This document shows positions 38,298 through 48,794 of a DNA stretch of 64,000 nt, piece after piece (position 1 is the first letter of the stretch; every line of letters starts with the position of its first letter). The stretch comes from Legionellales bacterium (lineage in GTDB: Bacteria; Pseudomonadota; Gammaproteobacteria; Berkiellales; Berkiellaceae), in NCBI GenBank assembly GCA_002708265.1, contig PANA01000004.1, forward strand, positions 186,001 to 250,000, read 5' to 3'. The position numbers and the translations under genes were made by a program. Below the pieces are notes generated by a model. The model ran no database searches, was not told the origin of the DNA, and saw nothing but the letters and a program-made list of their open reading frames with translations.

Positions 38298-40869
38298 ATG
38301 CTTCTGTTTCCAGTTCATTTTCAAGCAGTGACTTTAATCGATATAAAATGGCAGCTGCTTCACGTGGCGTTAATGAGTCTAGATCGGTATCTTTAAGAAG
38401 ATGAATGACTTTTTGATGTTCGTTAGTTTTAGGTGAGGTGTATTTTAATGGCTGAGAATCATTGGAGGTTGAAGTTGCTTCTAGCTTGTTCAACTTGCAC
38501 CGAGCAGACTCAAGAACAGAAAAAGGCACACCTGCAAGTTTTGCAACTTCAATACCATAGCTTTTGCTTGCTGAACCTGCGCTAATTTTGTGCAAAAACA
38601 CTAGGGTGTTTTTGTTTTTGGTAGCACCAAGATGTACATTTTTCATTTTGTCTGAATTGTCAGCGAGCTTTGTGAGCTCAAAGTAATGTGTTGAAAATAG
38701 AGTGAGGGCTCCAATGTCCTGTGATAAAAACTCCGCAGTTGCTCCAGCAATAGACAAGCCATCGTAGGTACTTGTTCCACGACCTATTTCATCAATAATG
38801 ACTAAACTTTTATTCGTTGCTGTTCGCAGAATATGTGCTGTTTCAGTCATCTCAACCATAAAAGTAGATCTTCCTGAGGCTAAATCATCGCTGGCTCCAA
38901 TACGAGTCATAATTTTATCGATTGGACCTATAACGGCAGAATCAGCCGGTACAAAACTTCCAACATGTGTTAACAAGACAATAAGCGCAGTTTGGCGCAT
39001 ATAGGTTGATTTGCCACCCATGTTAGGTCCAGTAATCATGAGTAATGGTTGTTGTCTGGACATATCAACATCATTTGGAACGAAGGCAGTTTCAAGATTC
39101 TTTTCCACAACCAAATGTCGACCTTGAGAAATTTGAATCATATTTTTTTCAGACAAGGTAGGACAGCATAAACGCAGCTTCTCTGCTCTTTCAGCAAAGC
39201 AAGACAAAACATCTATCACGCATAAAGCATGGCTAGTTTGCTGTAATGATGAAAGATGATTTCCTATCTGTACAAGAAGATCATCATATAGCTCTTTTTC
39301 AAGGGCTAAGGCTTTTTCTTGTGCGTTTAAAATTTTGTCTTCAAAGGTTTTAAGCTCAGGAATAATGTATCGTTCAGCATTTTTTAATGTTTGCCGACGA
39401 GAGTACTCAGGCGGCGCCTGTTCGGACTGCCCTTTAGAGATTTCAATGTAGTATCCATGAACCCGATTGTAGCCGACCTTTAGAGATGAAAGGCCAGTTC
39501 GTTGTTTTTCCTTTACCTCGAGCTCATTTAGAAAGCCTTCAGCTTTTTGTTCCAAGCCCCTTAACTCATCAAGAGTGTCATTATACCCCACTTTAATTAC
39601 ACCCCCATCCCTAATTAATAATGGTGGTGAATCTATAATGGCAGCATCGATAAGAGAAAATAGGCTAGGGTGAGGGTCTAGCTGAGAAATCAAGCGTTTT
39701 AGCAAAGTGGAGGGTGTAATTTTACTCAGAGCAGATAGTAGGTTCGGGATAATGCTCAAGGCGTGTGCTAATTGTAATAAATCTTTAGGACGAGCACTTT
39801 TTAGAGTGACTCTAGTTAATATCCGATCTATATCACCAACGCCAGATATGGCATTTTTCACAGCTTCCCAATCGTTTAGAAGCGCTTTAACAGATGCTTG
39901 TCTTAAGCGAATTTTATCATGACAAACAATCGGTTGATTTAACCAACGTGCCAGGCAACGAGAACCCATAGGGGTTTGTGTTGAGTCTAGACAAGATAAT
40001 AATGTATTTTCTCGTTTACCAACAAGATTCTCTGAGATTTCCAGGTTGCGTCTACTCTGAGGATCAATAGTTAAAATATCACTGATACTTTCTTTTTTAA
40101 GAGAGGTAATATGTATCAGTTCACGTTTTTGTGTATCTAGTGCATAACGTATTAGTGCGCCAGCAGCAGATAATGCTATTGGTAAATCCTCACATCCAAA
40201 GGCATCCAAGTTAGCAACTTTAAAGTGCTCGCATAGAGCACGTTGCGCTTGAGACAAGCTAAAATCACTCGCTGCTCGCAAAGTGATTTTACAGCCTTTG
40301 GGAACCCATTTAGCAGCATTATTACCATCGGCGAGAACCACCTCAGTTGGATTGTAACGTGCGCATTCTGATAGTAAATCTTGCTCGCTGGTTAATTGCT
40401 CTACAGTAAAACGACCAGTTGATAAATCTAAAGTGGATAAGCCATACAGATCAGTTTTAGGTTTTGCATATAGACATAACAAGATGTTATCTCTTTGGCT
40501 GTTCAATAGGGTTTCTTCTGTAACAGTACCGGGAGTTACGATACGAGTTACCTCTCTTTTAACAACCCCTTTGCTGGCAGATGGACTTTCTACTTGTTCA
40601 CAAATCGCAACGGATTCCCCTTGGGCGATAAGCTTGGCTAAGTAACCCTCTACGGCATGGACAGGAACACCCGCCATCGAAATTGGCTCTCCAGCTGATT
40701 GACCACGTTTGGTTAAAGTTAAGTCTAAAAGTTTGGCGGCTTTATGAGCATCTTCATAAAAGAACTCGTAGAAATCACCCATCCGGTACATTAAAAGTAA
40801 GTCTTTAAACTCATTTTTGATTGACCAGTATTGCTGCATCATTGGAGTGTGGGCTAGTTTGGTGGTCAT
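38296..40869 (-). CDS. mutS: DNA mismatch repair protein MutS
   Basis: This 857-residue protein has the mismatch-reading motif [12 protein letters not shown] near residue 31, Walker [14 protein letters not shown] near residue 620, and [19 protein letters not shown]. Dimeric MutS finds mispairs and, as an ATP-driven clamp, recruits MutL. Length and domain order are normal for gammaproteobacterial MutS. It is divergent from pncC, with 70 bases between starts. I see nothing odd in the coding sequence. Confidence 0.97.
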   Translation of the reverse strand: MTTKLAHTPMMQQYWSIKNEFKDLLLMYRMGDFYEFFYEDAHKAAKLLDLTLTKRGQSAGEPISMAGVPVHAVEGYLAKLIAQGESVAICEQVESPSASKGVVKREVTRIVTPGTVTEETLLNSQRDNILLCLYAKPKTDLYGLSTLDLSTGRFTVEQLTSEQDLLSECARYNPTEVVLADGNNAAKWVPKGCKITLRAASDFSLSQAQRALCEHFKVANLDAFGCEDLPIALSAAGALIRYALDTQKRELIHITSLKKESISDILTIDPQSRRNLEISENLVGKRENTLLSCLDSTQTPMGSRCLARWLNQPIVCHDKIRLRQASVKALLNDWEAVKNAISGVGDIDRILTRVTLKSARPKDLLQLAHALSIIPNLLSALSKITPSTLLKRLISQLDPHPSLFSLIDAAIIDSPPLLIRDGGVIKVGYNDTLDELRGLEQKAEGFLNELEVKEKQRTGLSSLKVGYNRVHGYYIEISKGQSEQAPPEYSRRQTLKNAERYIIPELKTFEDKILNAQEKALALEKELYDDLLVQIGNHLSSLQQTSHALCVIDVLSCFAERAEKLRLCCPTLSEKNMIQISQGRHLVVEKNLETAFVPNDVDMSRQQPLLMITGPNMGGKSTYMRQTALIVLLTHVGSFVPADSAVIGPIDKIMTRIGASDDLASGRSTFMVEMTETAHILRTATNKSLVIIDEIGRGTSTYDGLSIAGATAEFLSQDIGALTLFSTHYFELTKLADNSDKMKNVHLGATKNKNTLVFLHKISAGSASKSYGIEVAKLAGVPFSVLESARCKLNKLEATSTSNDSQPLKYTSPKTNEHQKVIHLLKDTDLDSLTPREAAAILYRLKSLLENELETEA

Positions 40870-40939
40870 ACCGTATCCTTATAAGCACTCTTTGGCCCCT
40901 ATCTTAAGGGATGTGACTCTGATTCAAAAGGAAAACTCT

Positions 40940-41422
40940 ATGTCTGAACTTATGTCAGCTCTACAAAAACTCGCTGAGCACTGCCTGGCAACCCAGAATA
41001 TGGTTGTTACAGCAGAGTCCTGTACTGGCGGTGGAATTGGCTATCACTTAACCCAGTTGCCCGGTTCGTCGGCTTGGTTTGATCGTGGATTCATTACCTA
41101 CAGCAATGCCTCTAAGATAGATTGCTTAGATGTGCCTATGGATATCTTAGAAGCACATGGGGCAGTCAGCCAAACAGTAGCGATATCAATGGCCAACGGC
41201 GCCCTTAAACACTCAAACGCAACTTTGAGCGTAGCTGTCACTGGGGTTGCAGGACCTAATGGGGGGTCAGTAGATAAGCCAGTTGGTACAGTCTGGATTG
41301 CTTGGGGTGCAAAAGAACGAGAAGCACAGGCGAAATGTTTCCTCTTTAAGGGCAATCGTGAAGCCATTCGGCATCAAACTATTCAGTCTGCGGTGGAAGG
41401 CTTAATCCGCCTTATGCCATAA
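40940..41422 (+). CDS. pncC: Nicotinamide-nucleotide amidase (CinA C-terminal type)
   Basis: The ATG at 40940 gives 160 residues, the normal PncC size, and follows AAAAGGAAAA; the longer frame to 40817 would run into mutS. Signature parts are [30 protein letters not shown] and [20 protein letters not shown]. The enzyme deamidates nicotinamide mononucleotide in NAD salvage. The pncC-recA-recX order is conserved in gammaproteobacteria. No N-terminal CinA domain is present. Confidence 0.93.
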   Translation: MSELMSALQKLAEHCLATQNMVVTAESCTGGGIGYHLTQLPGSSAWFDRGFITYSNASKIDCLDVPMDILEAHGAVSQTVAISMANGALKHSNATLSVAVTGVAGPNGGSVDKPVGTVWIAWGAKEREAQAKCFLFKGNREAIRHQTIQSAVEGLIRLMP

Positions 41423-41468
41423 TAGACAACTATTTGAACTGACAATCGCGCACAAGGAGCGAATAGAT

Positions 41469-42506
41469 ATGTCTGACAACAAACAAAAGGCCATCGAAAC
41501 GGCACTTTCTCAGATAGAGCGGCAGTTCGGGAAAGGGACCATTATGCGCCTAGGGGATGAAAGTAATATCAACACCTCTATTGAGGCGGTCCCTTCTGGC
41601 TCTATTGCGCTTGATGCTGCTCTTGGTATCGGCGGGTACCCTAGAGGCCGAATTGTAGAAATTTATGGGCCTGAGTCCTCGGGTAAAACCACCTTAACAC
41701 TCCAAGCAATTGCACAAATTCAGAAGATGGGTGGAACAGCAGCATTTGTTGATGCTGAGCATGCACTGGATCCTGTCTATGCTGAAAAACTGGGCGTGAA
41801 TTTGGATGAGCTATTAGTGTCTCAGCCAGACACTGGTGAGCAAGCACTCGATATCGTTGATATGTTGGTTCGCTCTGGAGGTGTTGATTTGATTGTTATT
41901 GACTCAGTAGCGGCTTTAACACCTAAAGCAGAAATCGAAGGGGACATGGGTGATCATCATGTTGGTTTGCAAGCGCGATTAATGTCACAGGCACTGAGAA
42001 AGCTAACCGCAAATATTAAACGTGCTAACACATTAGTATTTTTCATTAACCAGATTCGTATGAAAATTGGTGTTATGTTCGGTAATCCAGAGACCACAAC
42101 AGGGGGTAATGCGCTTAAATTTTATGCCTCTGTGCGTTTAGATATTCGCAGAACTGGTGCGGTTAAAAAAGGTGAAGAGATTTTAGGAAACGAAACCCGA
42201 GTGAAAGTGGTAAAAAACAAAGTTTCTCCTCCTTTCAAGCAAGCGAATTTTGAGATTCTATATGGTGAAGGAATTTCACGTTTGGGTGAGATTATTGATA
42301 TTGGTGTTGACCAAAAGATAATTGATAAAGCAGGTTCATGGTACAGCTACGATGGAAATCGTATTGGTCAAGGTAAAGAGAATGTTCGACAATTTCTGAG
42401 CGACAATCCTGAAATAGCGGATGACATAGAAGTGAAAATTCGAGCAGCTGTATTACCAGTTCGCAAGACAAAAGAAAAAGCTGAGGCGACTGAAGAAAGT
42501 AACTAG
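41469..42506 (+). CDS. recA: Recombinase RecA
   Basis: This 345-residue protein has Walker [14 protein letters not shown] near residue 67, [37 protein letters not shown] and the loop [20 protein letters not shown]. It forms filaments on single-stranded DNA for strand exchange. The 46-base gap from pncC holds a ribosome site (CAAGGAGCG) but no CTG-N10-CAG LexA box, nor is one seen before pncC. SOS control through LexA is therefore not evident here. Confidence 0.98.
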   Translation: MSDNKQKAIETALSQIERQFGKGTIMRLGDESNINTSIEAVPSGSIALDAALGIGGYPRGRIVEIYGPESSGKTTLTLQAIAQIQKMGGTAAFVDAEHALDPVYAEKLGVNLDELLVSQPDTGEQALDIVDMLVRSGGVDLIVIDSVAALTPKAEIEGDMGDHHVGLQARLMSQALRKLTANIKRANTLVFFINQIRMKIGVMFGNPETTTGGNALKFYASVRLDIRRTGAVKKGEEILGNETRVKVVKNKVSPPFKQANFEILYGEGISRLGEIIDIGVDQKIIDKAGSWYSYDGNRIGQGKENVRQFLSDNPEIADDIEVKIRAAVLPVRKTKEKAEATEESN

Positions 42507-42507
42507 T

Positions 42508-42933
42508 GTGCCAAGCGTTAAAGAAAAAGCAATAGCATTGCTGGCACGTCGTGAACACTCGCAGTTGGAGTTGCGAAAAAAACTTCAGCTGCGAGGCTTT
42601 GCAGAAAATGAAATCCAGTCAACGCTTGAGTGGGTGAAAAACAAGGGCTATCAAGATGAAGCCCGCTTTTGTGACAGCTATATTCGACAGAGAATAAGTG
42701 CTGGTTTTGGACCAGTGAGAATACAGAAAGAACTTGTCGAACGTGGTGTCAGTAAACATCTGCTTGAAGCTTCTGAGCCATGGCAATCAGCTGATTGGCA
42801 AGGGCAAATAGAACGATTGGTACAAAGAAGGTTTGATACGCCTTGCCAGAGTCGGCATGAGTATCAGAAAAGAGCCCGGTTTTTAATGGGGCGTGGTTTT
42901 ACAATAGATCAAATTATCCAGGTTTTAAAATGA
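42508..42933 (+). CDS. recX: RecA regulator RecX
   Basis: The 141-residue product starts at GTG one base after the recA stop. It has the three-helix repeats of RecX, seen in ALLARREHSQLELRKKLQLR, VKNKGYQDEARFCDSYIRQR and GPVRIQKELVERGV. RecX binds the RecA filament groove and limits its extension. Its stop overlaps the alaS start by four bases. Length is near the family norm of about 150. Confidence 0.93.
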   Translation: MPSVKEKAIALLARREHSQLELRKKLQLRGFAENEIQSTLEWVKNKGYQDEARFCDSYIRQRISAGFGPVRIQKELVERGVSKHLLEASEPWQSADWQGQIERLVQRRFDTPCQSRHEYQKRARFLMGRGFTIDQIIQVLK

Positions 42934-45527
42934 AGTTGAGCGAAATCCGAGAAGCATTTATATCATATTTCGAGTCGAAAGATCATACTCGAGTTGACAG
43001 TAGCTCTTTAATTCCCCAAGGGGATGACACATTGTTGTTTACGAATGCAGGGATGGTTCAATTCAAGGAAAGATTTTTAGGTTCAAAAGGTGCTTACAGT
43101 CGAGCGACCTCATCACAGCGTTGTGTTCGAGCGGGCGGTAAGCACAATGATTTAGAAAACGTAGGATACACGGCTCGCCATCACACATTTTTTGAAATGC
43201 TGGGTAACTTTAGTTTTGGAGACTACTTTAAGCGAGAAGCGATAGAGTTTGCTTGGGAATTTTTGACTAAAAAGCTTGGGATTCCTGAAGAAAAGCTATG
43301 GATAACTGTTTACGTAGAAGATGATGAGGCTGCTAAAATTTGGCTTCAAGATATGAAAGTGAGCGCTGAAAGATTTTCTCGCTGTGGTGAAAAGGATAAC
43401 TTTTGGTCTATGGGTGACACGGGTCCCTGTGGCCCTTGTACAGAAATATTTTATGATCATGGCCCTGAAATACCCGGTGGCCCACCAGGAACACCTGAAG
43501 AGGATGGTGACCGGTATGTAGAAATATGGAACTTGGTTTTTATGCAGTATGAACGCCACTCTGATGGCAGTTTAACACCGTTACCAAAGCCATCAGTTGA
43601 TACAGGTATGGGGCTAGAGCGTATAGCCGCAGTTATGCAAAATGTCCATAGTAATTATGAAGTAGACCTGTTCGACGAATTAATAAAAGCCGCGGCAAAG
43701 ATTCTTAATATTAATGATTTAACAATACCGTCATTGAAAGTGATTGCTGATCATATTAGAGCAACAAGTTTTCTAATTATTGATGGGGTTCAACCTTCAA
43801 ATGATGGAAGAGGTTATGTTCTTAGAAGGATTATTCGTCGAGCGATACGACATGGTCATAAATTAGGGGCAACAGAGTCTTTCTTTTATAAGATGGTCAA
43901 GCCATTAGTGGATACTATGAAAGATGCCTATCCCGAGCTGATGAAAGAACAGAAACATATTGAAACGGTGCTAGAGCAAGAAGAAGAGCAGTTTTCAAAA
44001 ACCCTTGCGAGCGGGATGCGTATTCTCGAAACAGCACTTCAGTCAGCAGTAGCCTCAAAATGCCTTTCGGGTGATATTGTTTTTAAGCTTTATGATACCT
44101 ATGGATTCCCTGTCGATTTGACGGCAGATATAGCGAGAGAAAGAGAGATGCGCCTAGACCATGATGGGTTTGAGCGTTGCATGCAAGCGCAAAAAGAGCG
44201 CGCTAAGTCTGCTAGCAAGTTCGATCAATATCAGCAAAAAATTGAATCAAGCATACACTCTGATTTTCTTGGGTATGAATGTATTCAATCAAACGCTCAT
44301 GTAGAGCAAATATTCAAAAATGAACAAGACACTAACGCTACTGTGAGTGGTGAAGAAGCAGTTATTATTTTAGATAAAAGCCCATTCTATGCTGAATCTG
44401 GTGGTCAAGTAGGAGACACTGGTTACCTAGTTTCTGAAGAAGGTAAATTTTTAGTTCGTGATACTCAAAAATCAAATAACTCTATCCTTCATATTGGTCA
44501 AATGATAGAAGGAGAGTTCCGCCAAGGTTCTGTTGTAGAGGCGCATGTCGATAAGCAAAGACGAAATGATATTCGCCGAAATCACTCTGCCACACACTTA
44601 CTGCATGCAGCGCTAAGGCAGGTGTTGGGAAATCATGTTCAACAAAAAGGATCTTTGGTTCATCCAGATTATTTACGATTCGATTTTTCTCATACAACTG
44701 CAGTATCTTCAAGTGAGCTAGAAAAAATCACTCAAATCGTCAATGCCCAAATACTTGCTAATTCATCCGTAGATACAGCTTTAATGACACCAGAGAAGGC
44801 AAAAGCATCAGGGGCTATTGCCTTATTTGGTGAAAAGTACTCTGAAGAGGTTCGGGTTCTATCAATGGGTGGAAAGTTTTCTGTTGAGCTGTGCGGTGGC
44901 ACACACGTTGAAAGGACTGGGGATATTGGTTTTCTAATCATCACCAATGAAACAGGAATTGCAGCAGGTGTCCGGCGTATAGAAGCCCTTACTGGACGCA
45001 AAGCAATAGAGTATGCACTCAAGAACCAAAAGCAAATAGCGACTTTATCCGCTAACCTTAAAACAGAGCCATCAAAGTTGGTTGAAAAACAGCAACAGCT
45101 GATTGCGGATAATAAACAGCTGGATAAAGAATGCCAAGCACTTAAATCCAAATTAGCATCTTCTGCAGGCTCTTCACTGGTTGATAAAGCGCAAAAAATT
45201 GGTGATGTTTTTGTGCTTATTGAAGAAGTTCAAGGCGCTGATCCAAAATCAATGATGACGCTTTTAGATCAAGTAAAACAGAAGCTCGGAAAATGTGTTG
45301 TTTTACTTGGAACGAAATCTGACGACCGGGTGAACCTCATTGCGGGTGTTTCTAAAGATATGACAGCGCAGCTAAAAGCGCCTGAGCTTATTAAAGTAGC
45401 AGCAGAGCTTGTTGGGGGACGTGGTGGCGGACGGCCTGACATGGCCCAAGCAGGGGGGACTGAACCTGCTAAACTTTCTGAGGCATTGAATAAAGCTAAA
45501 TTATGGACGCAAGAAAAGTTGGCTTAA
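42930..45527 (+). CDS. alaS: Alanyl-tRNA synthetase
   Basis: This 865-residue class II enzyme has FTNAGMVQFKERFLG and RHHTFFEMLGNFSFGDYFK in the catalytic core, MGDTGPCGPCTEIFYDHG, the editing-site HSATHLLHAALRQVLG near residue 552 and CGGTHVERTGDIG near residue 656. The C-terminal glycine-rich GGRGGGRPDMAQAGG is standard. It charges tRNA-Ala and clears mischarged Ser. It sits in the recA-recX-alaS-lysC run. Confidence 0.98.
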   Translation: MKLSEIREAFISYFESKDHTRVDSSSLIPQGDDTLLFTNAGMVQFKERFLGSKGAYSRATSSQRCVRAGGKHNDLENVGYTARHHTFFEMLGNFSFGDYFKREAIEFAWEFLTKKLGIPEEKLWITVYVEDDEAAKIWLQDMKVSAERFSRCGEKDNFWSMGDTGPCGPCTEIFYDHGPEIPGGPPGTPEEDGDRYVEIWNLVFMQYERHSDGSLTPLPKPSVDTGMGLERIAAVMQNVHSNYEVDLFDELIKAAAKILNINDLTIPSLKVIADHIRATSFLIIDGVQPSNDGRGYVLRRIIRRAIRHGHKLGATESFFYKMVKPLVDTMKDAYPELMKEQKHIETVLEQEEEQFSKTLASGMRILETALQSAVASKCLSGDIVFKLYDTYGFPVDLTADIAREREMRLDHDGFERCMQAQKERAKSASKFDQYQQKIESSIHSDFLGYECIQSNAHVEQIFKNEQDTNATVSGEEAVIILDKSPFYAESGGQVGDTGYLVSEEGKFLVRDTQKSNNSILHIGQMIEGEFRQGSVVEAHVDKQRRNDIRRNHSATHLLHAALRQVLGNHVQQKGSLVHPDYLRFDFSHTTAVSSSELEKITQIVNAQILANSSVDTALMTPEKAKASGAIALFGEKYSEEVRVLSMGGKFSVELCGGTHVERTGDIGFLIITNETGIAAGVRRIEALTGRKAIEYALKNQKQIATLSANLKTEPSKLVEKQQQLIADNKQLDKECQALKSKLASSAGSSLVDKAQKIGDVFVLIEEVQGADPKSMMTLLDQVKQKLGKCVVLLGTKSDDRVNLIAGVSKDMTAQLKAPELIKVAAELVGGRGGGRPDMAQAGGTEPAKLSEALNKAKLWTQEKLA

Positions 45528-45530
45528 GTA

Positions 45531-46766
45531 ATGGGATTATATGTCATCAAGTTTGGCGGTACCTCAGTAGCTTCTATTGCATGTATGCAATTGGTCACAA
45601 AAATTGTCAAATCAACGGTCAATGAAGGTCACCAGGTTGTTGTGGTGTTATCCGCTATGGCAGGTGAGACAGACCGGCTTGAACGACTTGCCCATGAGGC
45701 ATGTGCTCGTCCCGATCCTGCTGATTTGGATCTGGTTCTGTCTGCCGGAGAGCAGATTTCAATTGGATTATTAAGTATTTTGTTAAAGAGCCAAGGGGTC
45801 GAGTGCGAGGCCTTAACTGGCCCTCAAGCGGGAATTTGCACGGATAATGCACATAATAAAGCCCGTATTGAGCGCATTGAAACTGAGAAAATTATCAAAA
45901 TACTTGAAAAAAACAGCGTATTGGTTGTAGCAGGCTTCCAAGGGGTGAGTAAGCAAGGTAGAATAACTACCTTGGGGCGAGGAGGGTCTGATACTTCCGC
46001 AGTTGCTTTAGCAGTTGCCCTAAAGGCGCAGGAATGCCGAATCTATACAGACGTTGATGGGGTGTACACAACCGACCCACGCCTGGTTCCTGAGGCTCGT
46101 AAGATGCCTCGGGTGACATTTGAAGAGATGTTAGAGTTGTCTAGTTTAGGCGCTAAGGTTCTTCAAATAAGGGCTGTTGAGTTTGCAGGAAAATATAATA
46201 TTCCGCTAAGAGTGTTGTCTACTTTCAAGTCCGGTTCAGGGACGCTTATCACATATGAGGATAATGCTGTGGAACACGCAGTTGTTTCAGGGATTGCTTT
46301 TAACCAGCAAGAAGCAAAGATTGTAGTCAGAGGAGTCACCGACGTACCAGGGGTCGCGGCAAAAATTCTCGGACCAATTAGTGAGGCGAACATAGATGTA
46401 GATATGATCGTCCAAACTGTGGGAAGAAACGGAGTAACGGATTTCGCATTTACTGTGCACCGTCGTGATTATGACCGAGCGGTGACATTGGCAACAAAAA
46501 CAGCCCATCTCCTTGGTGCAGCCGGGGTAGATGGAGAAAGAAAGATCGTTAAGGTCTCTCTGGTTGGGGTAGGGATGCGTTCCCATGCCGGTATCGCAAC
46601 AAAAATATTTACAACATTGGCCAATCACGACATCAACATTCAGTTGATATCAACCTCAGAAATTAAAGTTTCTGTGGTAATTGACGAAAAATACCTTGAG
46701 TTGGCAGTAAAGTCATTGCATCAAGCCTTTGACCTACACAAAGTACCAACGAAAGAGGATGTCTAG
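45531..46766 (+). CDS. lysC: Aspartate kinase
   Basis: This 411-residue monofunctional aspartokinase starts MGLYVIKFGGTSVASI, with TLGRGGSDTSAVALAVAL near residue 150 and YTDVDGVYTTDPRLVPEA near residue 177. Two ACT domains follow, ending with the IQLISTSEIKVSVV effector segment. It phosphorylates aspartate at the head of the Lys, Thr and Met pathways and is probably feedback-inhibited through the ACT domains. It begins three bases after alaS and precedes csrA, as in pseudomonads. Confidence 0.96.
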   Translation: MGLYVIKFGGTSVASIACMQLVTKIVKSTVNEGHQVVVVLSAMAGETDRLERLAHEACARPDPADLDLVLSAGEQISIGLLSILLKSQGVECEALTGPQAGICTDNAHNKARIERIETEKIIKILEKNSVLVVAGFQGVSKQGRITTLGRGGSDTSAVALAVALKAQECRIYTDVDGVYTTDPRLVPEARKMPRVTFEEMLELSSLGAKVLQIRAVEFAGKYNIPLRVLSTFKSGSGTLITYEDNAVEHAVVSGIAFNQQEAKIVVRGVTDVPGVAAKILGPISEANIDVDMIVQTVGRNGVTDFAFTVHRRDYDRAVTLATKTAHLLGAAGVDGERKIVKVSLVGVGMRSHAGIATKIFTTLANHDINIQLISTSEIKVSVVIDEKYLELAVKSLHQAFDLHKVPTKEDV

Positions 46767-46849
46767 CTCAGGACCTGATTGCAGCAAGGTCAGGAAAATT
46801 CTGAGATAGAAGCGTCGAGAGACGTATTTGTGATTAAAGGAGATTGACC
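46767..46849 (+). promoter_or_regulatory. csrA leader with three GGA motifs
   Basis: The gap contains AGGA at 46770-46773 and 46792-46795, and the ribosome site AAAGGAG at 46836-46842. GACCT at 46772-46776 can pair with AGGTC at 46787-46791. CsrA binds GGA triplets and often represses its own translation, so these are candidate autoregulatory sites. This is inferred; the promoter itself is not clear. Confidence 0.4.
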
Positions 46850-47059
46850 ATGTTAATTTTAACTCGTCGTGTTGGCGAAACACTGATGATTGGTGATAAC
46901 GTCACTGTTACTGTACTTGGTGTAAAGGGTAACCAAGTCCGTATTGGTGTGAATGCGCCTAAAGAAGTGTCCGTACACCGTGAAGAGATTTATCAAAAGA
47001 TTCAGTCTGAGCGCACTGGCGGTCAACCGAATGATACAGAAGGTAAGTCTGCTGAATAG
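46850..47059 (+). CDS. csrA: Carbon storage regulator CsrA (RsmA)
   Basis: The ATG at 46850 follows AAAGGAG with seven bases of spacing and gives 69 residues; a TTG at 46844 would overlap this spacing. The sequence [16 protein letters not shown] and [12 protein letters not shown] is canonical, with the RNA-contacting Arg in VHREE. CsrA dimers bind GGA motifs in leaders to control carbon use, motility and, in related pathogens, life-cycle switching. The tail of about 15 residues is polar. The tRNA genes follow. Confidence 0.97.
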   Translation: MLILTRRVGETLMIGDNVTVTVLGVKGNQVRIGVNAPKEVSVHREEIYQKIQSERTGGQPNDTEGKSAE

Positions 47060-47137
47060 CACTTAGGAACTAATCTCCCGTATTATTTCCCCATGATTTT
47101 GCTTCAATGCTAATTTAGTGTTAGTATTGCGCAAACT

Positions 47138-47230
47138 GGAGAGGTGCCCGAGAGGCCGAAGGGACTCCCCTGCTAAGGGAGCATGGGTCTCAACCACCCA
47201 TCGAGGGTTCGAATCCCTCCCTCTCCGCCA
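47138..47230 (+). tRNA. serX: tRNA-Ser (GCT)
   Basis: A class II tRNA of 93 nt with a long variable arm and encoded CCA. GGAGAGG pairs with CCTCTCC. The anticodon stem CCCCT-GCTAAGGGG region presents GCT, reading AGC/AGU serine codons. The T arm GGGTTCGAATCCC is intact. It follows csrA directly and is probably co-transcribed with the next tRNA. Confidence 0.95.
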
Positions 47231-47248
47231 GATAAAACAATTTCGTGT

Positions 47249-47325
47249 GCGCCCGTAGCTCAGCTGGATAGAGTACCTGGCTACGAACCAGGCGGTCGGA
47301 GGTTCGAATCCTTCCGGGCGCGCCA
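47249..47325 (+). tRNA. tRNA-Arg (ACG)
   Basis: A complete 77-nt cloverleaf with encoded CCA: acceptor GCGCCCG pairs with CGGGCGC, D arm GCTCAGCTGGATAGAGT, anticodon stem CCTGG/CCAGG with loop containing ACG, and T arm GGAGGTTCGAATCCTTCC. The A34 is presumably edited to inosine by TadA. It is nearly identical to the tRNA-Arg at 53936. Confidence 0.96.
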
Positions 47326-47385
47326 TTTAAAAAATTGTTTTTTCTTTGAAGGTAAGAAACTATAAGCATCCTTGCTTATCCAGCA

Positions 47386-48156
47386 TTAGTTTCTGCCTGC
47401 CATTACGCCGCCATCAACATCAACTATTGTTCCTGTTATCCATGAAGCATTTTCAGACAGTAAAAATCTAACCATTTTTGCAACGTCATCAGGCGTTCCT
47501 ATGCGGCCAATAGGATGAAATTCGTTGAAACCGGCGAGGGCGCTTTCAATGTTTTCTGGCTCAATAAATGACTTGTAGATCGTTGATAAAACGACAGCCG
47601 GTGCAACCGCATTTACGCGAATGTTATGATCGGCTAACTCCATTGCCATATTTTGTGTTAATGAATGTAAGCCTGCTTTTTGCATTGAGTATGCCGAAGA
47701 GGGGGTTGCTTTAACCGCTTGGTGTGCCCACATTGAGCCGATATTAACAACAGCACCACCACCGTGTGATTTCATATTCTTAGCCACTGCTTGAGTAATG
47801 AAAAAGAATGCACGATTGATATCTAGCTGCATGTCATAATCTGATTCACTATGCTCAAGAAATGCTACAGGTTTAAAGTATCCCGCAGAGTTTACTAAAT
47901 ACTTGATATGGTCTGATATATCCTCGATGTAGTGAATGAATTCTCGTACAGCTGAAGGATCATATAAATCTAGAGAATAAGTGGTAACTTGCTTTGATGT
48001 TTCACTTTGAAGCGATTTTGCTGCATTTGAAAGCTTTTCAAGTTCCCTTCCTACAATAATATACTCCAATATTTCATCTGAAAGTTGAGAAGCACTGGCA
48101 TACCCAATTCCTGAGGAACCTCCAATAATGAGAGCTATTTTTTTAGTTTCGTTCAT
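47386..48156 (-). CDS. Short-chain dehydrogenase/reductase
   Basis: This 256-residue classical SDR has [13 protein letters not shown] for the cofactor, the NSAGYF segment of the NNAG motif near residue 89, a catalytic Ser in NIGSMWAHQ and [10 protein letters not shown] with the catalytic Tyr and Lys near residue 157. The C-terminus [19 protein letters not shown] is standard. The substrate is unknown. It lies 28 bases downstream of the TetR gene, and a palindrome in that gap matches one before the TetR gene, so the repressor probably controls both. Confidence 0.88.
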   Translation of the reverse strand: MNETKKIALIIGGSSGIGYASASQLSDEILEYIIVGRELEKLSNAAKSLQSETSKQVTTYSLDLYDPSAVREFIHYIEDISDHIKYLVNSAGYFKPVAFLEHSESDYDMQLDINRAFFFITQAVAKNMKSHGGGAVVNIGSMWAHQAVKATPSSAYSMQKAGLHSLTQNMAMELADHNIRVNAVAPAVVLSTIYKSFIEPENIESALAGFNEFHPIGRIGTPDDVAKMVRFLLSENASWITGTIVDVDGGVMAGRN

Positions 48157-48180
48157 ATTTATCTCCTAACAACAAATCTA

Positions 48181-48196
48181 CCTATCAAAAGGTAGG
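48181..48196. promoter_or_regulatory. Candidate TetR operator before the SDR gene
   Basis: CCTATC-AAAA-GGTAGG is an imperfect palindrome 25 bases before the SDR start, partly inside the end of the TetR gene. The identical half-sites occur at 48795-48814 before the TetR gene. Confidence 0.55.
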
Positions 48197-48787
48197 TGAA
48201 ATGAGTAAAAAAAACTGTTTCTGCTTTAAAGAGGTAATGCTGTGTTGGGCAATACGTTTAAAGTAAGCGATATCTTTTTTTACCCGCGCAATTAACATTG
48301 CCCCTTCTAAAGAGGCTAAAAAGAAGTGTGCAGCTATTTTAGGATCAACCGTTTGGGGGACCTGTTTTTGCTGAATACATTCTTTAATATGCTTTTCAAG
48401 CCATTTCTCTGAGCTTGAAAAAAAGCCTGTTAAACGATCATGGGTGTAATCATTTACCGACAATAAGTCCGAGGCCAGCATTCCACAAAGACATATTCTG
48501 TCTTCCTCTAGGGTTTTAGTAAAAATTTTCGTAAAGGCCTCTAGCTTTTCTAAGGGGCTTACTGACTTGCTCTCAAGAGCGCGAAGTGTATCATTAAAAT
48601 TTTCAATATAGCGAGCGACAAGAGCTTCAACCAAATCTTGTTTAGTCGGAAAGTGGTAATGAATACTCGCTGTTTTAATACCAACTACCTTCTCTAAATC
48701 TTTGAAGCTAAATGCATTAAGTCCAACGGTTTGAACCTTTTGTTCAGCTATATCTAATATTTTATCGAATGTGGACAAACTCGGCAT
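48185..48787 (-). CDS. TetR-family transcriptional repressor
   Basis: The 200-residue product has a TetR DNA-binding helix-turn-helix in residues about 6-52 (ILDIAEQKVQTVGLNAFSFK, then VVGIKTASIHYHFPTKQDLV). A divergent ligand domain follows with a FFLASLEGAMLIARV segment typical of the TetR C-terminal dimer region. Such repressors respond to small molecules and commonly regulate neighbours. Matching operator-like palindromes lie just before this gene and before the SDR gene, supporting autoregulation and control of the SDR. Confidence 0.9.
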   Translation of the reverse strand: MPSLSTFDKILDIAEQKVQTVGLNAFSFKDLEKVVGIKTASIHYHFPTKQDLVEALVARYIENFNDTLRALESKSVSPLEKLEAFTKIFTKTLEEDRICLCGMLASDLLSVNDYTHDRLTGFFSSSEKWLEKHIKECIQQKQVPQTVDPKIAAHFFLASLEGAMLIARVKKDIAYFKRIAQHSITSLKQKQFFLLISPTF

Positions 48788-48794
48788 ACCAGCT

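Noticed and set aside
46287-46628. A 113-residue minus-strand frame inside lysC
   Set aside because: It is antisense to the conserved ACT domains and shows no protein-like features.
47063-47326. An 87-residue minus-strand frame starting MARPEGFEPPT across two tRNA genes
   Set aside because: This is a well-known false protein made by reading tRNA genes backwards; the tRNA-Ser and tRNA-Arg explain all of it.
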